Assembly: GCF_025152525.1 (NCBI RefSeq)
Contig: NZ_JALXXL010000008.1
Coordinates: 1 to 64,000 of the forward strand
Length of the DNA stretch: 64,000 nt
Reading direction: 5' to 3'
DNA from: Corynebacterium sp. p3-SID1056
GTDB taxonomy: Bacteria > Actinomycetota > Actinomycetes > Mycobacteriales > Mycobacteriaceae
The notes beneath the pieces were generated by a model. That model was not told where the DNA came from and did not search any database. It was given only the letters and a program-made list of their open reading frames with translations. The position numbers and the translations under genes are program-made. Positions 51,275 to 60,145 of the stretch are shown here, piece after piece; position 1 is the stretch's first letter, and the number at the start of each line of letters is the position of its first letter.

Positions 51275-52944
51275 TAGTCCTCCCGGCGGCTTTCCGGCAG
51301 CAGGCGTGGTACGACCTTGCCCGTCGCGTTGCGCGGGAGCTTGTCGATGAAGTTCACATCGCGGGGGATGGAGTGGTCGGCCAGGTTGGCGCGGACCCAG
51401 TCGCGCACGGCCTGGGCTGTCAGGCGCTTGCCTGCCTCGGAGCGCTCCGGCACGACCCAGACGGCGATGCGCTTGAAGGTGTCGGGGTCGTCCACGCCGC
51501 CGGAGTGCAGCTCGTCGACGCCGGGCATGCGCTCGAGGACCTCGGTGACGGACTGGGGGTGGACGTTTTCGCCGCCGACGATGATCATGTCGTCATTGCG
51601 GCTCAAAACATGCAGGTAGCCGTGCTCGTCGAAGTAGCCGAGGTCGCCCATCTCCACCAGCCCGTCGATGGTCACCAGCGGGGTCTCCGGGTTGGTGTAG
51701 CCGCGAAGTGCCGTTTCGTTGTTAAGGAAGATGCGGCCGACTTCGCCTTGGGGGACTTCGTTGTCGTTGTCGTCGTAAAGCTTGAGCACAGTGCCCGGCG
51801 GGACGCGGCCGGCGACGGAGGCGTCGCTCGCCAGGAGTGCGGGGTCGGCGGCGGCGGCAAGCGCGAGCTCGGTGGAACCGTAAATGTTGGCCAGGGTAGG
51901 ACCGAATCGCTCGTGCATGCGCTCGACGATCGCCGGGGTCAGCGCGTTGCCGGCGGAGCCGATGAACTTGAGATTGGAGGTGTCGAATCGCTCGTTGTCG
52001 GGGATGTCCAGCATCTGCTTGAAGAAGATGGGGGAGGACATCAACCCGTCGCAGCGGTACTGCTGCAGCTGGCGAAAGACGTTCTCGGGGTCGAAGACCC
52101 GCTGGGTAACCACAGTGCCGCGCACGCCAAGCGTGATGTTGAGCGCGGACCAGCCCCAGGTGTGGAAGATGGACGCCGTCATCTGGATGGTGTGGCCGGA
52201 GCGAAACGGCATGGCCTCGAGGTAGCCGGCGACCACGAGCGGCATCTTCGGTTCCGGGCGCAGGATGCCCTTGGGGATGCCGGTGGTGCCGGAAGACATG
52301 AGCACCATGTCGCCGTGCTTGGGAAACAGTGGCAGTTTCGGCAGGTTGTTGTCGCCGCGGGCGATGATGCCCGCCTGGGTCAGCTCGTCGCCGTGGTCGC
52401 GGGTGGTGTGCGCCCACACGCGCGTGACGTGTTCGATGCCTTCGGGGATGCGGTCGGCGAACTCGTCGTCGATGAACAGGATGTCGATGCTGTTTTCCGC
52501 GATGATGCCGGCGAGCTGCTCGGGGGACGAGCCGATGTTGAGCAGGAAGATCGTGCCGCCGGTGTAGCCCTTCGCGGCGAGCGGCAGGATGATGCCGCGG
52601 CCGTTGCGCGCCATGACACCGATGCGTAGGGCGTCGAGGTCCTTGTCCTGCTGGACTTGAAGGAGCCAGCGGCCGAGCGTGCGTGATTGATCGCGGAGTT
52701 GGCGGTAGGAGAGGAGCCCGTCGTCGTCGATAAGCGCAGTGCGCTCGGGCACTGCTGCAGCGCCCTGCTCGACCTCGCGGGCGGTGGTGAAGTGGTAGCG
52801 CGCGAGGTTGGGTGCGAGGGCGAGCATGGCTTTCGGGCCGCCCTCGCCGCTGATGAGGCCGGCGCGGTGGGCGGCGCGCAGGAAGCGCACGGTGGAGCGC
52901 GCGGTGAATGCGACGCGGGAGGGGGTCAGTGCGGGGTAGTGCAT
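51274..52944 (-). CDS. Acyl-CoA synthetase/ligase (FadD-like, ANL family)
   Basis: 556 residues, with AGAAGGA before the ATG. ANL motifs in order: P-loop MSSGTTGIPKG, YGSTE, GDLGYFDEHGYLHVLSRNDD and the catalytic Lys in PRNATGKVV. It activates a carboxylic acid as acyl-AMP and transfers it to CoA or another thiol. The next gene in the operon is an MFS transporter. The exact acid is unknown. Confidence 0.92.
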   Translation of the reverse strand: MHYPALTPSRVAFTARSTVRFLRAAHRAGLISGEGGPKAMLALAPNLARYHFTTAREVEQGAAAVPERTALIDDDGLLSYRQLRDQSRTLGRWLLQVQQDKDLDALRIGVMARNGRGIILPLAAKGYTGGTIFLLNIGSSPEQLAGIIAENSIDILFIDDEFADRIPEGIEHVTRVWAHTTRDHGDELTQAGIIARGDNNLPKLPLFPKHGDMVLMSSGTTGIPKGILRPEPKMPLVVAGYLEAMPFRSGHTIQMTASIFHTWGWSALNITLGVRGTVVTQRVFDPENVFRQLQQYRCDGLMSSPIFFKQMLDIPDNERFDTSNLKFIGSAGNALTPAIVERMHERFGPTLANIYGSTELALAAAADPALLASDASVAGRVPPGTVLKLYDDNDNEVPQGEVGRIFLNNETALRGYTNPETPLVTIDGLVEMGDLGYFDEHGYLHVLSRNDDMIIVGGENVHPQSVTEVLERMPGVDELHSGGVDDPDTFKRIAVWVVPERSEAGKRLTAQAVRDWVRANLADHSIPRDVNFIDKLPRNATGKVVPRLLPESRRED

Positions 52945-53145
52945 GACTGCAGTCCTTCTTTCCCGAAATTTGCATGCAGGCGTTCAGTGTAGCTTTTTAG
53001 TATTGCAAAAACGTTCCGCAATGTGACAGTTGTTGACTCGTGTTAACTTGTGTTGTGAAGAGAGTATGGCACGGGTAACGTTTTGCTGCGACCTAGGGAT
53101 GATTACTCTGTACAAAATTCTTTCGCTACCGGGAGTACACGCACA

Positions 53146-53982
53146 ATGACGAGCACACGCTTACGCACAACACTTGCCGCCATCTGCGCGGCCGTCCTCG
53201 CCGCCCTTGGGGTCATCGCTGCGCCGAACGCGGGGGCGCAGCAGCGCAACCTGGTGATCTTCGGTGACTCCGTCATCGCGGACCCGAGCGGCCCGCAGTG
53301 GGCGGCCGGCAAGCTCGGCCTCGACCCGCGCGGCTCCTCGTCGGTAACCACCTGGTGCCCGACCTCGCCGACCAGCTGGGGCAAGCAGGCGGCGGCCCGC
53401 CTTGGTCTGCCGGCCTGGGACTACTCCTGCACCGGTACCGTCTCCATCCAGAAGGGCCCGCAGTTTGCCTCGCAGGTCACGCGCGCCGTGCGCGACCGCG
53501 GGCTCAACCGCAACACCGCCCGCGTGATCATCTCCACCGGGTTCAACGACACCTACCACAATGACGGCCGCAATCGCGCCGCTTTCCGACGCGACTTTGT
53601 CGCCGCCATGGTGCCGCAGATCAACCGCATCCGCGCCGCCGCTCCGAACGCGCGCATTCAGATCGTGGGCTACCCCAAGATCACCTCGGGCGATAAGGTC
53701 TGCCTCTTCCACGTCGCGCCGAACGTGTCGGACTACACGCCCTTCGCCGCGGTGCAGGAGTGGGAGGACTCCGCGCAGTGGGCCCAGGTGGACTTGGCAC
53801 GCGCAACCGGCGTTGAGTTCCTGGATTTGAAGCCCTCGACCTGGCACAACAACATGTGCGCGCCCGACAATAAGCGCATGTGGGCCGGTCTGGTGGACTT
53901 CTACGGCGGGCCGGGCAACCTGCCTATCCACGTCAACCAGCGTGGCCACGCCCACGTTGCTCGCGTTATCGCCGCATCCTAA
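53146..53982 (+). CDS. Secreted SGNH-fold esterase/lipase
   Basis: 278 residues from ATG 53146, with a signal peptide (residues 1-31, cleavage near NAGA-Q). The nucleophile is S42 in FGDSVI, and the block III Asn-Asp is in STGFNDTYH. The C-terminal His block is HVNQRGHAHVA, without an evident DxxH spacing. It has several Cys for disulfides. It probably hydrolyses lipid or acetyl esters outside the cell. Its stop overlaps that of the convergent gene by 17 nt. Confidence 0.88.
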   Translation: MTSTRLRTTLAAICAAVLAALGVIAAPNAGAQQRNLVIFGDSVIADPSGPQWAAGKLGLDPRGSSSVTTWCPTSPTSWGKQAAARLGLPAWDYSCTGTVSIQKGPQFASQVTRAVRDRGLNRNTARVIISTGFNDTYHNDGRNRAAFRRDFVAAMVPQINRIRAAAPNARIQIVGYPKITSGDKVCLFHVAPNVSDYTPFAAVQEWEDSAQWAQVDLARATGVEFLDLKPSTWHNNMCAPDNKRMWAGLVDFYGGPGNLPIHVNQRGHAHVARVIAAS

Positions 53983-54925
53983 TTACGGACATGACCACCG
54001 CTGCGGCCGAGCACACCGCAGCGAAGCCGAAGAGGTAGACGGCGGTCATATTTGGCCCGCCTTCGCTGAACCAATTCAAGCCCGCATTAGCGAGGACGAT
54101 CAAGAACAAACCCGCGTTGATGCGGGCTGTGCGCTGGAGCCTGCGTTTCGGCCGCGCCGGGAGGCTGTGCGCGTAACGCTTCGGATCGCCGAATTCCTCC
54201 TCCACCGTCGTGCCGTTTTCCTCAGCGAAAGCGTGGGCCTCCGCGATGGTCTCGCGGATCTCGCGCTCGTGGTACTCGCCGCGGGCCCGCAGCTCACCCG
54301 CGACCGTGGTATCCCAGTCACCACGGGGCGCGTGTTCTTCCGGGCCCTGTTGCTTCCACGGTAGGAAGAACGCCGCGGCCGCAAAGATAAGCGCGAGGAT
54401 GAGGCCCCACCCATTGCCAAATGGCAGGTCGATGGCGTCCAGCGCCATGATGGCCCACGCGCCGAGCAGGCTGATCACCACGAGCGGGATAGCGGAGACG
54501 GTGCCGGCCTTCCACTTCGCCATGCGGGTGTAGAGGTTCCAATAGGTGGCCAGCGTGGCGCTCAACCCGAGGGCGAGGATCGCTGGGGTGATGACCATAC
54601 CGAGGGAGACATCGTCATTCCAGGTGGCAACGGTGAGCCCGATGGCGAAGCCGGCCGTGGCGACGAAAAAGATCCAAACGAGGCGTGGCGGGCGCGCCCT
54701 CTCTTCGCCCACGAATGGGTCTGTGCCCCCGTGCGCGAGCTCGTCGCGTACTTCGGCGGCGTGTTGCTCAGCCCATTCGTCGGCTGTGCCGAAGGCGGCC
54801 TCGGGGGTCAGTCCGTCGGCGTGCGCGTGCGTTTCGGCGTCACCTGCGGCACGTTCCGCGGCGTCGCGGGAAAAGCCGTGGTTGAGGGTTAGTACGAGGG
54901 TTGCGCGGTCGGTCCAACGGCTCAT
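53966..54925 (-). CDS. PadR-linked membrane protein
   Basis: 319 residues: a cytoplasmic N-terminal part of about 85 residues, six to seven membrane helices, and a hydrophilic loop in the middle with two alpha-helical repeat-like parts (RAAGDAETHA and REIRETIAEAHAFAEENG share a pattern). Such proteins occur with PadR-type regulators (DUF1700/permease-like group). It overlaps the padR gene in ATGA, so both are translated together. The role is unknown. Confidence 0.72.
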   Translation of the reverse strand: MSRWTDRATLVLTLNHGFSRDAAERAAGDAETHAHADGLTPEAAFGTADEWAEQHAAEVRDELAHGGTDPFVGEERARPPRLVWIFFVATAGFAIGLTVATWNDDVSLGMVITPAILALGLSATLATYWNLYTRMAKWKAGTVSAIPLVVISLLGAWAIMALDAIDLPFGNGWGLILALIFAAAAFFLPWKQQGPEEHAPRGDWDTTVAGELRARGEYHEREIRETIAEAHAFAEENGTTVEEEFGDPKRYAHSLPARPKRRLQRTARINAGLFLIVLANAGLNWFSEGGPNMTAVYLFGFAAVCSAAAVVMSVIRMRR

Positions 54926-55257
54926 TGTGCGTCCTTTCTGGTGGTGGGGGTGGCAACAAGTGAAGCCCGGAGCTGGTCGAGCTGTTCGCTGTGGGTAGCG
55001 AGCTCGGCCTCGCCCTCGGCGGTGATGGCGTAGGTTTTTCGGCCGGGGCCGCTCTCGCTTTGGGTCCAGTGGGCCTGGATGAGCTCGGCATCCTCGAGCT
55101 TGCCGAGCACGGGGTAGAGGGATCCGCCCTTCGGTCTACCGAAACCGAGCGACTCGAGCGATTGCGCGATGGCGTAGCCGTGCGCGGGGCCGTCGCGAAG
55201 GCAGCGCAGTACCGCGGTGGGCATAAAGGCGCGGATCCACGGTTGGGGGAAGACCAT
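54922..55257 (-). CDS. PadR-family transcriptional regulator
   Basis: 111 residues. The winged helix is typical: [20 protein letters not shown] then [17 protein letters not shown], and the wing [17 protein letters not shown]. PadR regulators respond to phenolics, drugs or metabolites and repress linked genes. CATACT lies 7 nt before the ATG, so the transcript is leaderless, and two copies of a likely operator overlap this promoter. Confidence 0.9.
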   Translation of the reverse strand: MVFPQPWIRAFMPTAVLRCLRDGPAHGYAIAQSLESLGFGRPKGGSLYPVLGKLEDAELIQAHWTQSESGPGRKTYAITAEGEAELATHSEQLDQLRASLVATPTTRKDAQ

Positions 55258-55258
55258 G

Positions 55259-55287
55259 TACCTAAGTATGAAACGTACCTAGGTACG
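55259..55287. promoter_or_regulatory. Double palindromic operator for PadR
   Basis: TACCTAAGTA (55259-55268) and TACCTAGGTA (55276-55285) differ in one base and are 17 bp apart; the second is part of a perfect 14-bp palindrome CGTACCTAGGTACG (55274-55287). They lie between the divergent padR and the dehydrogenase start at 55315, over the padR -10. Confidence 0.6.
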
Positions 55288-55314
55288 CGTCAAGTGTTGG
55301 TACGGTGGGGGAGT

Positions 55315-56415
55315 ATGACTGCACAAAAAGTTCAAGGAGTAATCGCCCGCGAGAAGGGCGCAGACGTCGAGGTCACCACCATCGTCATCCCCGAGCCGGG
55401 GCCGAACGATGTGGTGGTGAAAGTCCAGGCCACCGGCGTATGCCACACCGACCTGGCCTACCGCGACGGCGATATCGAGGATGCGTACCCCTTCCTGCTC
55501 GGCCACGAAACGGCCGGCGTGGTCGACTCGGTCGGCGCGGACGTCACCCACGTCGCCCCCGGCGACTTCGTCGTGCTGAACTGGCGCGCGGTGTGCGGCG
55601 AGTGCCGCGCCTGCCGCAAGGGCGATACGAAGAACTGCTTTAACACCTTTAATGCGTCCAAGGGCATGACCCTGGAGGACGGCACCGAGCTCACCCCGGC
55701 GCTGGGCATCGGCTCGTTTGCCGAGAAGACCCTGGTCCACGAGCTGCAGTGCACCAAGGTGAACCCGGACGAAGACCCGGCCGCCGCGGGACTGCTCGGC
55801 TGCGGCATCATGGCCGGCCTCGGCGCCGCCGTGAACACGGGCGAGATCCAGCGCGGTGATTCCGTCGCCGTCTTCGGCCTGGGCGGCGTCGGCCTGGCCG
55901 CCGTCGCTGGCGCGGCGCTCGCGGGCGCGACCACGGTCATCGCCGTCGACCTTGACCAGCGCAAGTGTGACGCCGCCACCGAAACCTTCGGTGCCACCCA
56001 CGCCATCTGCTCGAAGGGCTTGAGCGAGCAGGAGGTCATTGACAAGGTGCGCGAGCTTAGCGACGGCTTCGGCACCGACGTCGCCATCGACGCCGTCGGC
56101 ATCCAGCCCACCTGGCGCCAGGCCTTCTACTCGCGCGACCTGGCAGGCCGCATGGTCATGGTGGGCGTGCCTAACCAGACCGACCACATCGACGTGCCCG
56201 CCATCGACGTCTACGGCCGCGGCGGCTCGATCAAGCCCGCCTGGTACGGCGACTGCCTCCCGGAGCGCGACTTCCCCACCTACGTCGACCTGCACCTGCA
56301 GGGCCGCTTCCCGCTCGGCGAGTTCGTCTCCGAGCGCATTGGAATCAGCGATGTGGAAGACGCCTTCGCCAAGATGAAGCGCGGCGACGTGCTGCGCAGC
56401 GTCGTCGAGTTCTAG
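55315..56415 (+). CDS. mscR: Mycothiol-dependent formaldehyde dehydrogenase/S-nitrosomycothiol reductase
   Basis: 366 residues from ATG 55315 (GGGGAG upstream). A class III zinc alcohol dehydrogenase: catalytic zinc ligands C43 and H64-E65; structural zinc C94, C97, C100 and C108; NAD-binding [10 protein letters not shown]. It oxidises S-hydroxymethyl-mycothiol and can reduce S-nitrosomycothiol, so it detoxifies formaldehyde and NO. It matches the family called adhE/fadH in C. glutamicum and mscR in mycobacteria. It is divergent from padR and followed by a metallo-hydrolase. Confidence 0.9.
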   Translation: MTAQKVQGVIAREKGADVEVTTIVIPEPGPNDVVVKVQATGVCHTDLAYRDGDIEDAYPFLLGHETAGVVDSVGADVTHVAPGDFVVLNWRAVCGECRACRKGDTKNCFNTFNASKGMTLEDGTELTPALGIGSFAEKTLVHELQCTKVNPDEDPAAAGLLGCGIMAGLGAAVNTGEIQRGDSVAVFGLGGVGLAAVAGAALAGATTVIAVDLDQRKCDAATETFGATHAICSKGLSEQEVIDKVRELSDGFGTDVAIDAVGIQPTWRQAFYSRDLAGRMVMVGVPNQTDHIDVPAIDVYGRGGSIKPAWYGDCLPERDFPTYVDLHLQGRFPLGEFVSERIGISDVEDAFAKMKRGDVLRSVVEF

Positions 56416-56440
56416 CCCGCCCAACCCTGAAAGGACCACC

Positions 56441-57067
56441 ATGACATTCCGTGTAGAAAACGTTGTCACCTCTGGCTTGTTCAAGCTCGACGGCGGTGAG
56501 TGGGAAGTGGACAACAACGTGTGGATCGTCGGCGACGACAGCGAGGTCTACATCATCGACGCCGCCCACGACGCCAAGGCGATCGCCGCCGCGGTGGGGG
56601 GCCGCCGTGTCAAGGGCATCATCGCCACCCACGGCCACTCCGACCACATCGACGCCGCCCCCGAGCTTTCCCGCCTGGTCAACGCGCCGGTCTACCTGCA
56701 CCCCACCGACGGCTTCCTGTGGCAGCGCGAGAACCCCAACACGCACTACGAGCAGCTTCTCGACGGCGCGACGTTCACCATCGCGGGCACCGACCTCAAG
56801 GTCTTGTCTACCCCGGGCCACTCGCCCGGCTCCGTGGTGATCTACGCGCCCGAGGCAGGCGAGCTCTTCTCCGGCGACACCCTTTTCCAGGGCGGGCCGG
56901 GCGCAACGGGGCGTTCCTTCTCCTCCTTCGACACCATCATCCACTCGCTGCAGACCTCCGTACTGGACCTGCCAGCGGAGACGGTGGTGCGCACCGGCCA
57001 CGGCGACCACACCACCATCGGTGATGAGGCACCGCACTTAGAGGAGTGGATCCGCCGCGGCTACTAG
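56441..57067 (+). CDS. Metallo-beta-lactamase fold hydrolase, MscR partner
   Basis: 208 residues, with AAAGGA before the ATG. The zinc motif is H64-G-H66-S-D68-H69, then TPGHSPGS and FSGDTLF, and a short C-terminal end. In Mycobacteriales this small enzyme follows mscR and is thought to hydrolyse S-formylmycothiol to formate and mycothiol; the role here rests on this pairing. The gene ends 29 bp from the convergent methyltransferase stop. Confidence 0.85.
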   Translation: MTFRVENVVTSGLFKLDGGEWEVDNNVWIVGDDSEVYIIDAAHDAKAIAAAVGGRRVKGIIATHGHSDHIDAAPELSRLVNAPVYLHPTDGFLWQRENPNTHYEQLLDGATFTIAGTDLKVLSTPGHSPGSVVIYAPEAGELFSGDTLFQGGPGATGRSFSSFDTIIHSLQTSVLDLPAETVVRTGHGDHTTIGDEAPHLEEWIRRGY

Positions 57068-57096
57068 GGCGGCGGTTTAGAAGCCTCGCTCGTCTG

Positions 57097-58212
57097 CTAT
57101 CTTGGCAGGGCGAGTGGGGCTAGCGCCTCTCGTGCAAGCCAAGACACAACCGGTACCGCTACCGCGTCGCCAAAACCGTAGTGGACCTGGGACTCACGCA
57201 GGCCACTGAGGTTGTACCACCCGGCACCCATGAGGCGTGCGTACTCGAGTCCGGTCATCCAGCGAACTCGGATCTGGCCGTGTCCCATAACCGCTACCGC
57301 CTGCTTCGATGAACCGCCGCGCGCTGTGCGCAAGCAACCCGCGATGTCTTCAGCGCGCATTTCCCAGGTGGGAACGCCGTTGCGGGTTCTCCGGTAGGCA
57401 GTACGCGCGGTCATAGCTCGCGCGTTGATAAACCCATCGGCGCGGAGCCGCTGCGTTGGCGACATGGAGCTGATGAAAGCCTCGGTACGCTGGCTGTCCC
57501 ACCACCGCGGATCGTCGTCTGCAAGGTGCTCGATCTCGCTGCTGAACCCGTCTTTGCGGGGAGCAGCGATAGTTGGGAACGGAAACTTGAAGGTGCGCAG
57601 GTCATCTTCCTGGTGTACCCACGCCACAGAATCTGGTCGCAGCGCTGTGTCGTCTTTGCCGCCGTCAAGCGGTTGCTTTGCACCGATAAGGAAGAGTCTT
57701 GGGCGGGACTGCGGGACAAACCTGCGTGCGTCGATGGTGACGACATCCACCGCGTATCCGAGTTCGTTGAATTCCCTGATTGCAGCGCGAAGATCGTCGC
57801 CACCGTGGGAAGAAGCCAGGCCAACGACATTCTCTAAGACTGCGACGTTTGGTCTGCGATCTCTCATTCCACGAAGGACGTTGGTGAAACCAAAGAACGC
57901 AGATGATTCCCGCCCGCTGATCCCACCCCGCTTCCCAGCCAGTGAGAGGTCCGTGCAGGGAGATGAGGACCAGGCAATGTCCGCAGATGGCACCCGGTCT
58001 GGGGCAACGTCGAATACGTTCTCCAGCGCAAAGTCATCGTCGCCCCACTGGCCCGAGTACATGGCGAACTTGTTCTTGTCGTAATCGTTCGCCCAGACCG
58101 TCGAGATTCCTGCGTCAGCCATCCCAGCCCGCGCGAGACCGATGCCTGCGAAAAACTCAATCGCGGTCAGCCGGTCGGTGGCGTGGACGGGGACGGGGTG
58201 CAAATGCGGCAT
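57097..58212 (-). CDS. C5-cytosine DNA methyltransferase, solitary
   Basis: 371 residues. Motif I is FFAGIGLARAG, the motif IV catalytic pair is P85-C86 (SSPCTDLSLAGKRGG), motif VI is E127-N-V, motif VIII is Q168-S-R-P-R172, and a target-recognition part covers about 200-300. Motif X is near the end (YGFGDAVAVP). No restriction endonuclease gene is adjacent, so it is an orphan methylase; the target is unknown. It follows the DsbA-like gene by 20 nt on the same strand. Confidence 0.92.
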   Translation of the reverse strand: MPHLHPVPVHATDRLTAIEFFAGIGLARAGMADAGISTVWANDYDKNKFAMYSGQWGDDDFALENVFDVAPDRVPSADIAWSSSPCTDLSLAGKRGGISGRESSAFFGFTNVLRGMRDRRPNVAVLENVVGLASSHGGDDLRAAIREFNELGYAVDVVTIDARRFVPQSRPRLFLIGAKQPLDGGKDDTALRPDSVAWVHQEDDLRTFKFPFPTIAAPRKDGFSSEIEHLADDDPRWWDSQRTEAFISSMSPTQRLRADGFINARAMTARTAYRRTRNGVPTWEMRAEDIAGCLRTARGGSSKQAVAVMGHGQIRVRWMTGLEYARLMGAGWYNLSGLRESQVHYGFGDAVAVPVVSWLAREALAPLALPR

Positions 58213-58232
58213 AGGAGGCTCGCCCTAGGACC

Positions 58233-58952
58233 CTACGCCCCGGCCTTCTCCAACTCGGCGTCGATAACCTCGGCGAACTTCCCGTACGGCAGCGCGCCCT
58301 CGAGGACCTGGCCGTTAATGGAGAAGCTCGGGGTGGCGTTGAAGCCGGCCTGCTGGGCGAGCTTGTTCGATTCGGTGAGCGCCTGGTCGTACTTGTCGCT
58401 TTCCATATCCGCGCGGAACTGCTCGAGGTCCGGCACGCCTGCTTCTACTGCAAAGCCAGCCAGCTCGTCGAGGCTGAAGTCCGGGTGGCCTTCCACCTTG
58501 GAAGCGGCCGCCACGTAGGCTTCCTGGAACTCGAAGAACTTGCCCTGGTCGGCGGCGGCGCGGCCCGCGCGTGCGCCGTTGAGCGCGCTTTGGCCGTTGA
58601 TGACAAAGTCGTTCATCTCGTAGCGCACCTTGCCGGTCTCTACGTACTGCTTCACAATCTCCGGCATCGTCTCCGCCGCGAAGCGCATGCAGTAGGGGCA
58701 GGCCCAGTCGGAGAACTCGGAGATGACGACGGGCGCATCGACGCTACCAAGCGCCATCGGGTCATCCGCTTCTCGACGAGCAACCTCCACCTTCGCTTCC
58801 TTGTCCTCGCCCGCGGCCGGCGCCTGCTGCGACTCAGTCGCCGTCGGCGGGGTAGCGCTCTGGCTGCCGAGCACATAGCCGCCCACGCCCGTACCGAGCG
58901 CCAGCACGGCGGTAAAGGCCCACATCAGCGGCGGGATTTTCGTATCACTCAC
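58233..58952 (-). CDS. Membrane-anchored DsbA-like thiol-disulfide oxidoreductase
   Basis: 239 residues. A membrane anchor (9-29) and an acidic linker come first. A DsbA-like domain follows with C85-P-Y-C88 and the cis-proline loop NATPSFSING. It oxidises or isomerises disulfides of secreted proteins. It lies in the chain of minus-strand genes from rmlB to the methyltransferase. Confidence 0.92.
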   Translation of the reverse strand: MSDTKIPPLMWAFTAVLALGTGVGGYVLGSQSATPPTATESQQAPAAGEDKEAKVEVARREADDPMALGSVDAPVVISEFSDWACPYCMRFAAETMPEIVKQYVETGKVRYEMNDFVINGQSALNGARAGRAAADQGKFFEFQEAYVAAASKVEGHPDFSLDELAGFAVEAGVPDLEQFRADMESDKYDQALTESNKLAQQAGFNATPSFSINGQVLEGALPYGKFAEVIDAELEKAGA

Positions 58953-58958
58953 GCGGAA

Positions 58959-59324
58959 TTACTCCTTGCTTGTCTTGTCTGTGATGCCAAGCGTATCTTC
59001 CGGGCGCACCGCGTTTTGCAAGGCCACCGCTCGCGCGAGGCGCGCGTAGCGCAGTTCCTGCTCGCGGAAGCGCGTCCATGTGGAGATAGTGGTGAAGAAG
59101 AACGCGAAGATCAGCGCGTAAAGCATCAGATCCGTGCCCCGCGAGACGCCAAGCCAGTTGGCCAGGACGGTCACGTCGTCGGGGCGCAGGATCGCCCAGA
59201 TCGCCGCGAACACGAGCACGACGAACCCGAGCTTGACCCATGCTTTTGCGTTCGCCTTCTTGCGGTGGGTGAAGAAGTAGATGGCCAGCACCACGGTGGC
59301 CAGGATGAGGAAGAACTGGATCAC
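58959..59324 (-). CDS. DUF2304 membrane protein
   Basis: 121 residues. Three membrane helices (3-20, 30-47, 65-85) and a charged C-terminal part matching the DUF2304 family, which lies beside polyprenyl-phosphate glycosyltransferases in many actinobacteria. It overlaps the glycosyltransferase gene by 4 nt, so the two probably form one complex. Confidence 0.88.
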   Translation of the reverse strand: MIQFFLILATVVLAIYFFTHRKKANAKAWVKLGFVVLVFAAIWAILRPDDVTVLANWLGVSRGTDLMLYALIFAFFFTTISTWTRFREQELRYARLARAVALQNAVRPEDTLGITDKTSKE

Positions 59325-60046
59325 GGCAGCCTCCTTGCCACGATGCCGTCGGCGAGGATATTCACGCCGTTGATCAGGGATTGGCCCTTGCTCATGGAGT
59401 ACTCCGTGTACAGAATGTCCACCGGTTCCTCGGCGACCCGCCAGCCGTGCTCATCGATCATGGTGACGATCTCGGAGGCGTGCGACATCCCGTTCATCCG
59501 GATGTTCATCTCGCCTGCCACCTTGGCGTTGAAAGCGCGCAGCCCGTTGTGCGCGTCCGTCAATCCCAGCCGGCGGGTGCGCGGGGAGAGGAACACGACG
59601 GTCTTCAGCACGACCCGCTTGATCCACGGCACCTGCGTGTCTTCCTGCCCGGCGAAGCGGGTGCCCACCACGATGTCGATGGGCTCGGTGCGCAGCCGGT
59701 GGATCATGCGCTTGACGTCTTTGATCTGGTGCTGGCCGTCGGCGTCGAAGGTGACAAAGAACTTCGCGCCGGGCTGGGCGCGGGCGTACTCCACGCCCGT
59801 CTGGATCGCCGCACCCTGGCCCAGGTTCACCGGGTGATTGACCAGGTGCGCGCCCGCGGCGTGGATAGCTTGGGCGGAGTTGTCGCGGGAGCCGTCGTTG
59901 ACCGCCACGATGTTGGGGAACGTCTCGCGCGCACTCGCCAGCACCTCTTGGATAACCTGCCCCTCGTTGTAGCAGGGGACGATCAGCCAGGTGTCGTCAT
60001 AGGACTCCTGGCCTGCGTCCTGGAAAGCGTCGCGGGAATCGTTCAT
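59321..60046 (-). CDS. Family 2 glycosyltransferase, polyprenyl-phosphate type
   Basis: 241 residues from ATG 60046; a TTG start 9 nt earlier is possible but less likely. GT-A fold motifs: WLIVPCYNEGQVI, VNDGSRDNSA, the metal-binding FDADGQHQ, and a region TDAHNGLRAFNA typical of dolichol/polyprenyl-phosphate mannosyltransferases. It probably transfers a sugar to polyprenyl phosphate for cell-wall glycan, together with DUF2304. Confidence 0.9.
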   Translation of the reverse strand: MNDSRDAFQDAGQESYDDTWLIVPCYNEGQVIQEVLASARETFPNIVAVNDGSRDNSAQAIHAAGAHLVNHPVNLGQGAAIQTGVEYARAQPGAKFFVTFDADGQHQIKDVKRMIHRLRTEPIDIVVGTRFAGQEDTQVPWIKRVVLKTVVFLSPRTRRLGLTDAHNGLRAFNAKVAGEMNIRMNGMSHASEIVTMIDEHGWRVAEEPVDILYTEYSMSKGQSLINGVNILADGIVARRLP

Positions 60047-60145
60047 AGCGTGCAATACGTTACCGCGCGCGGTGGAAAAGTAGGGCGTACACGCGTGTGA
60101 GCAGCCTGTGAGGAATAGTTGGCGGAAAATCGCCTTTACTGGCGC

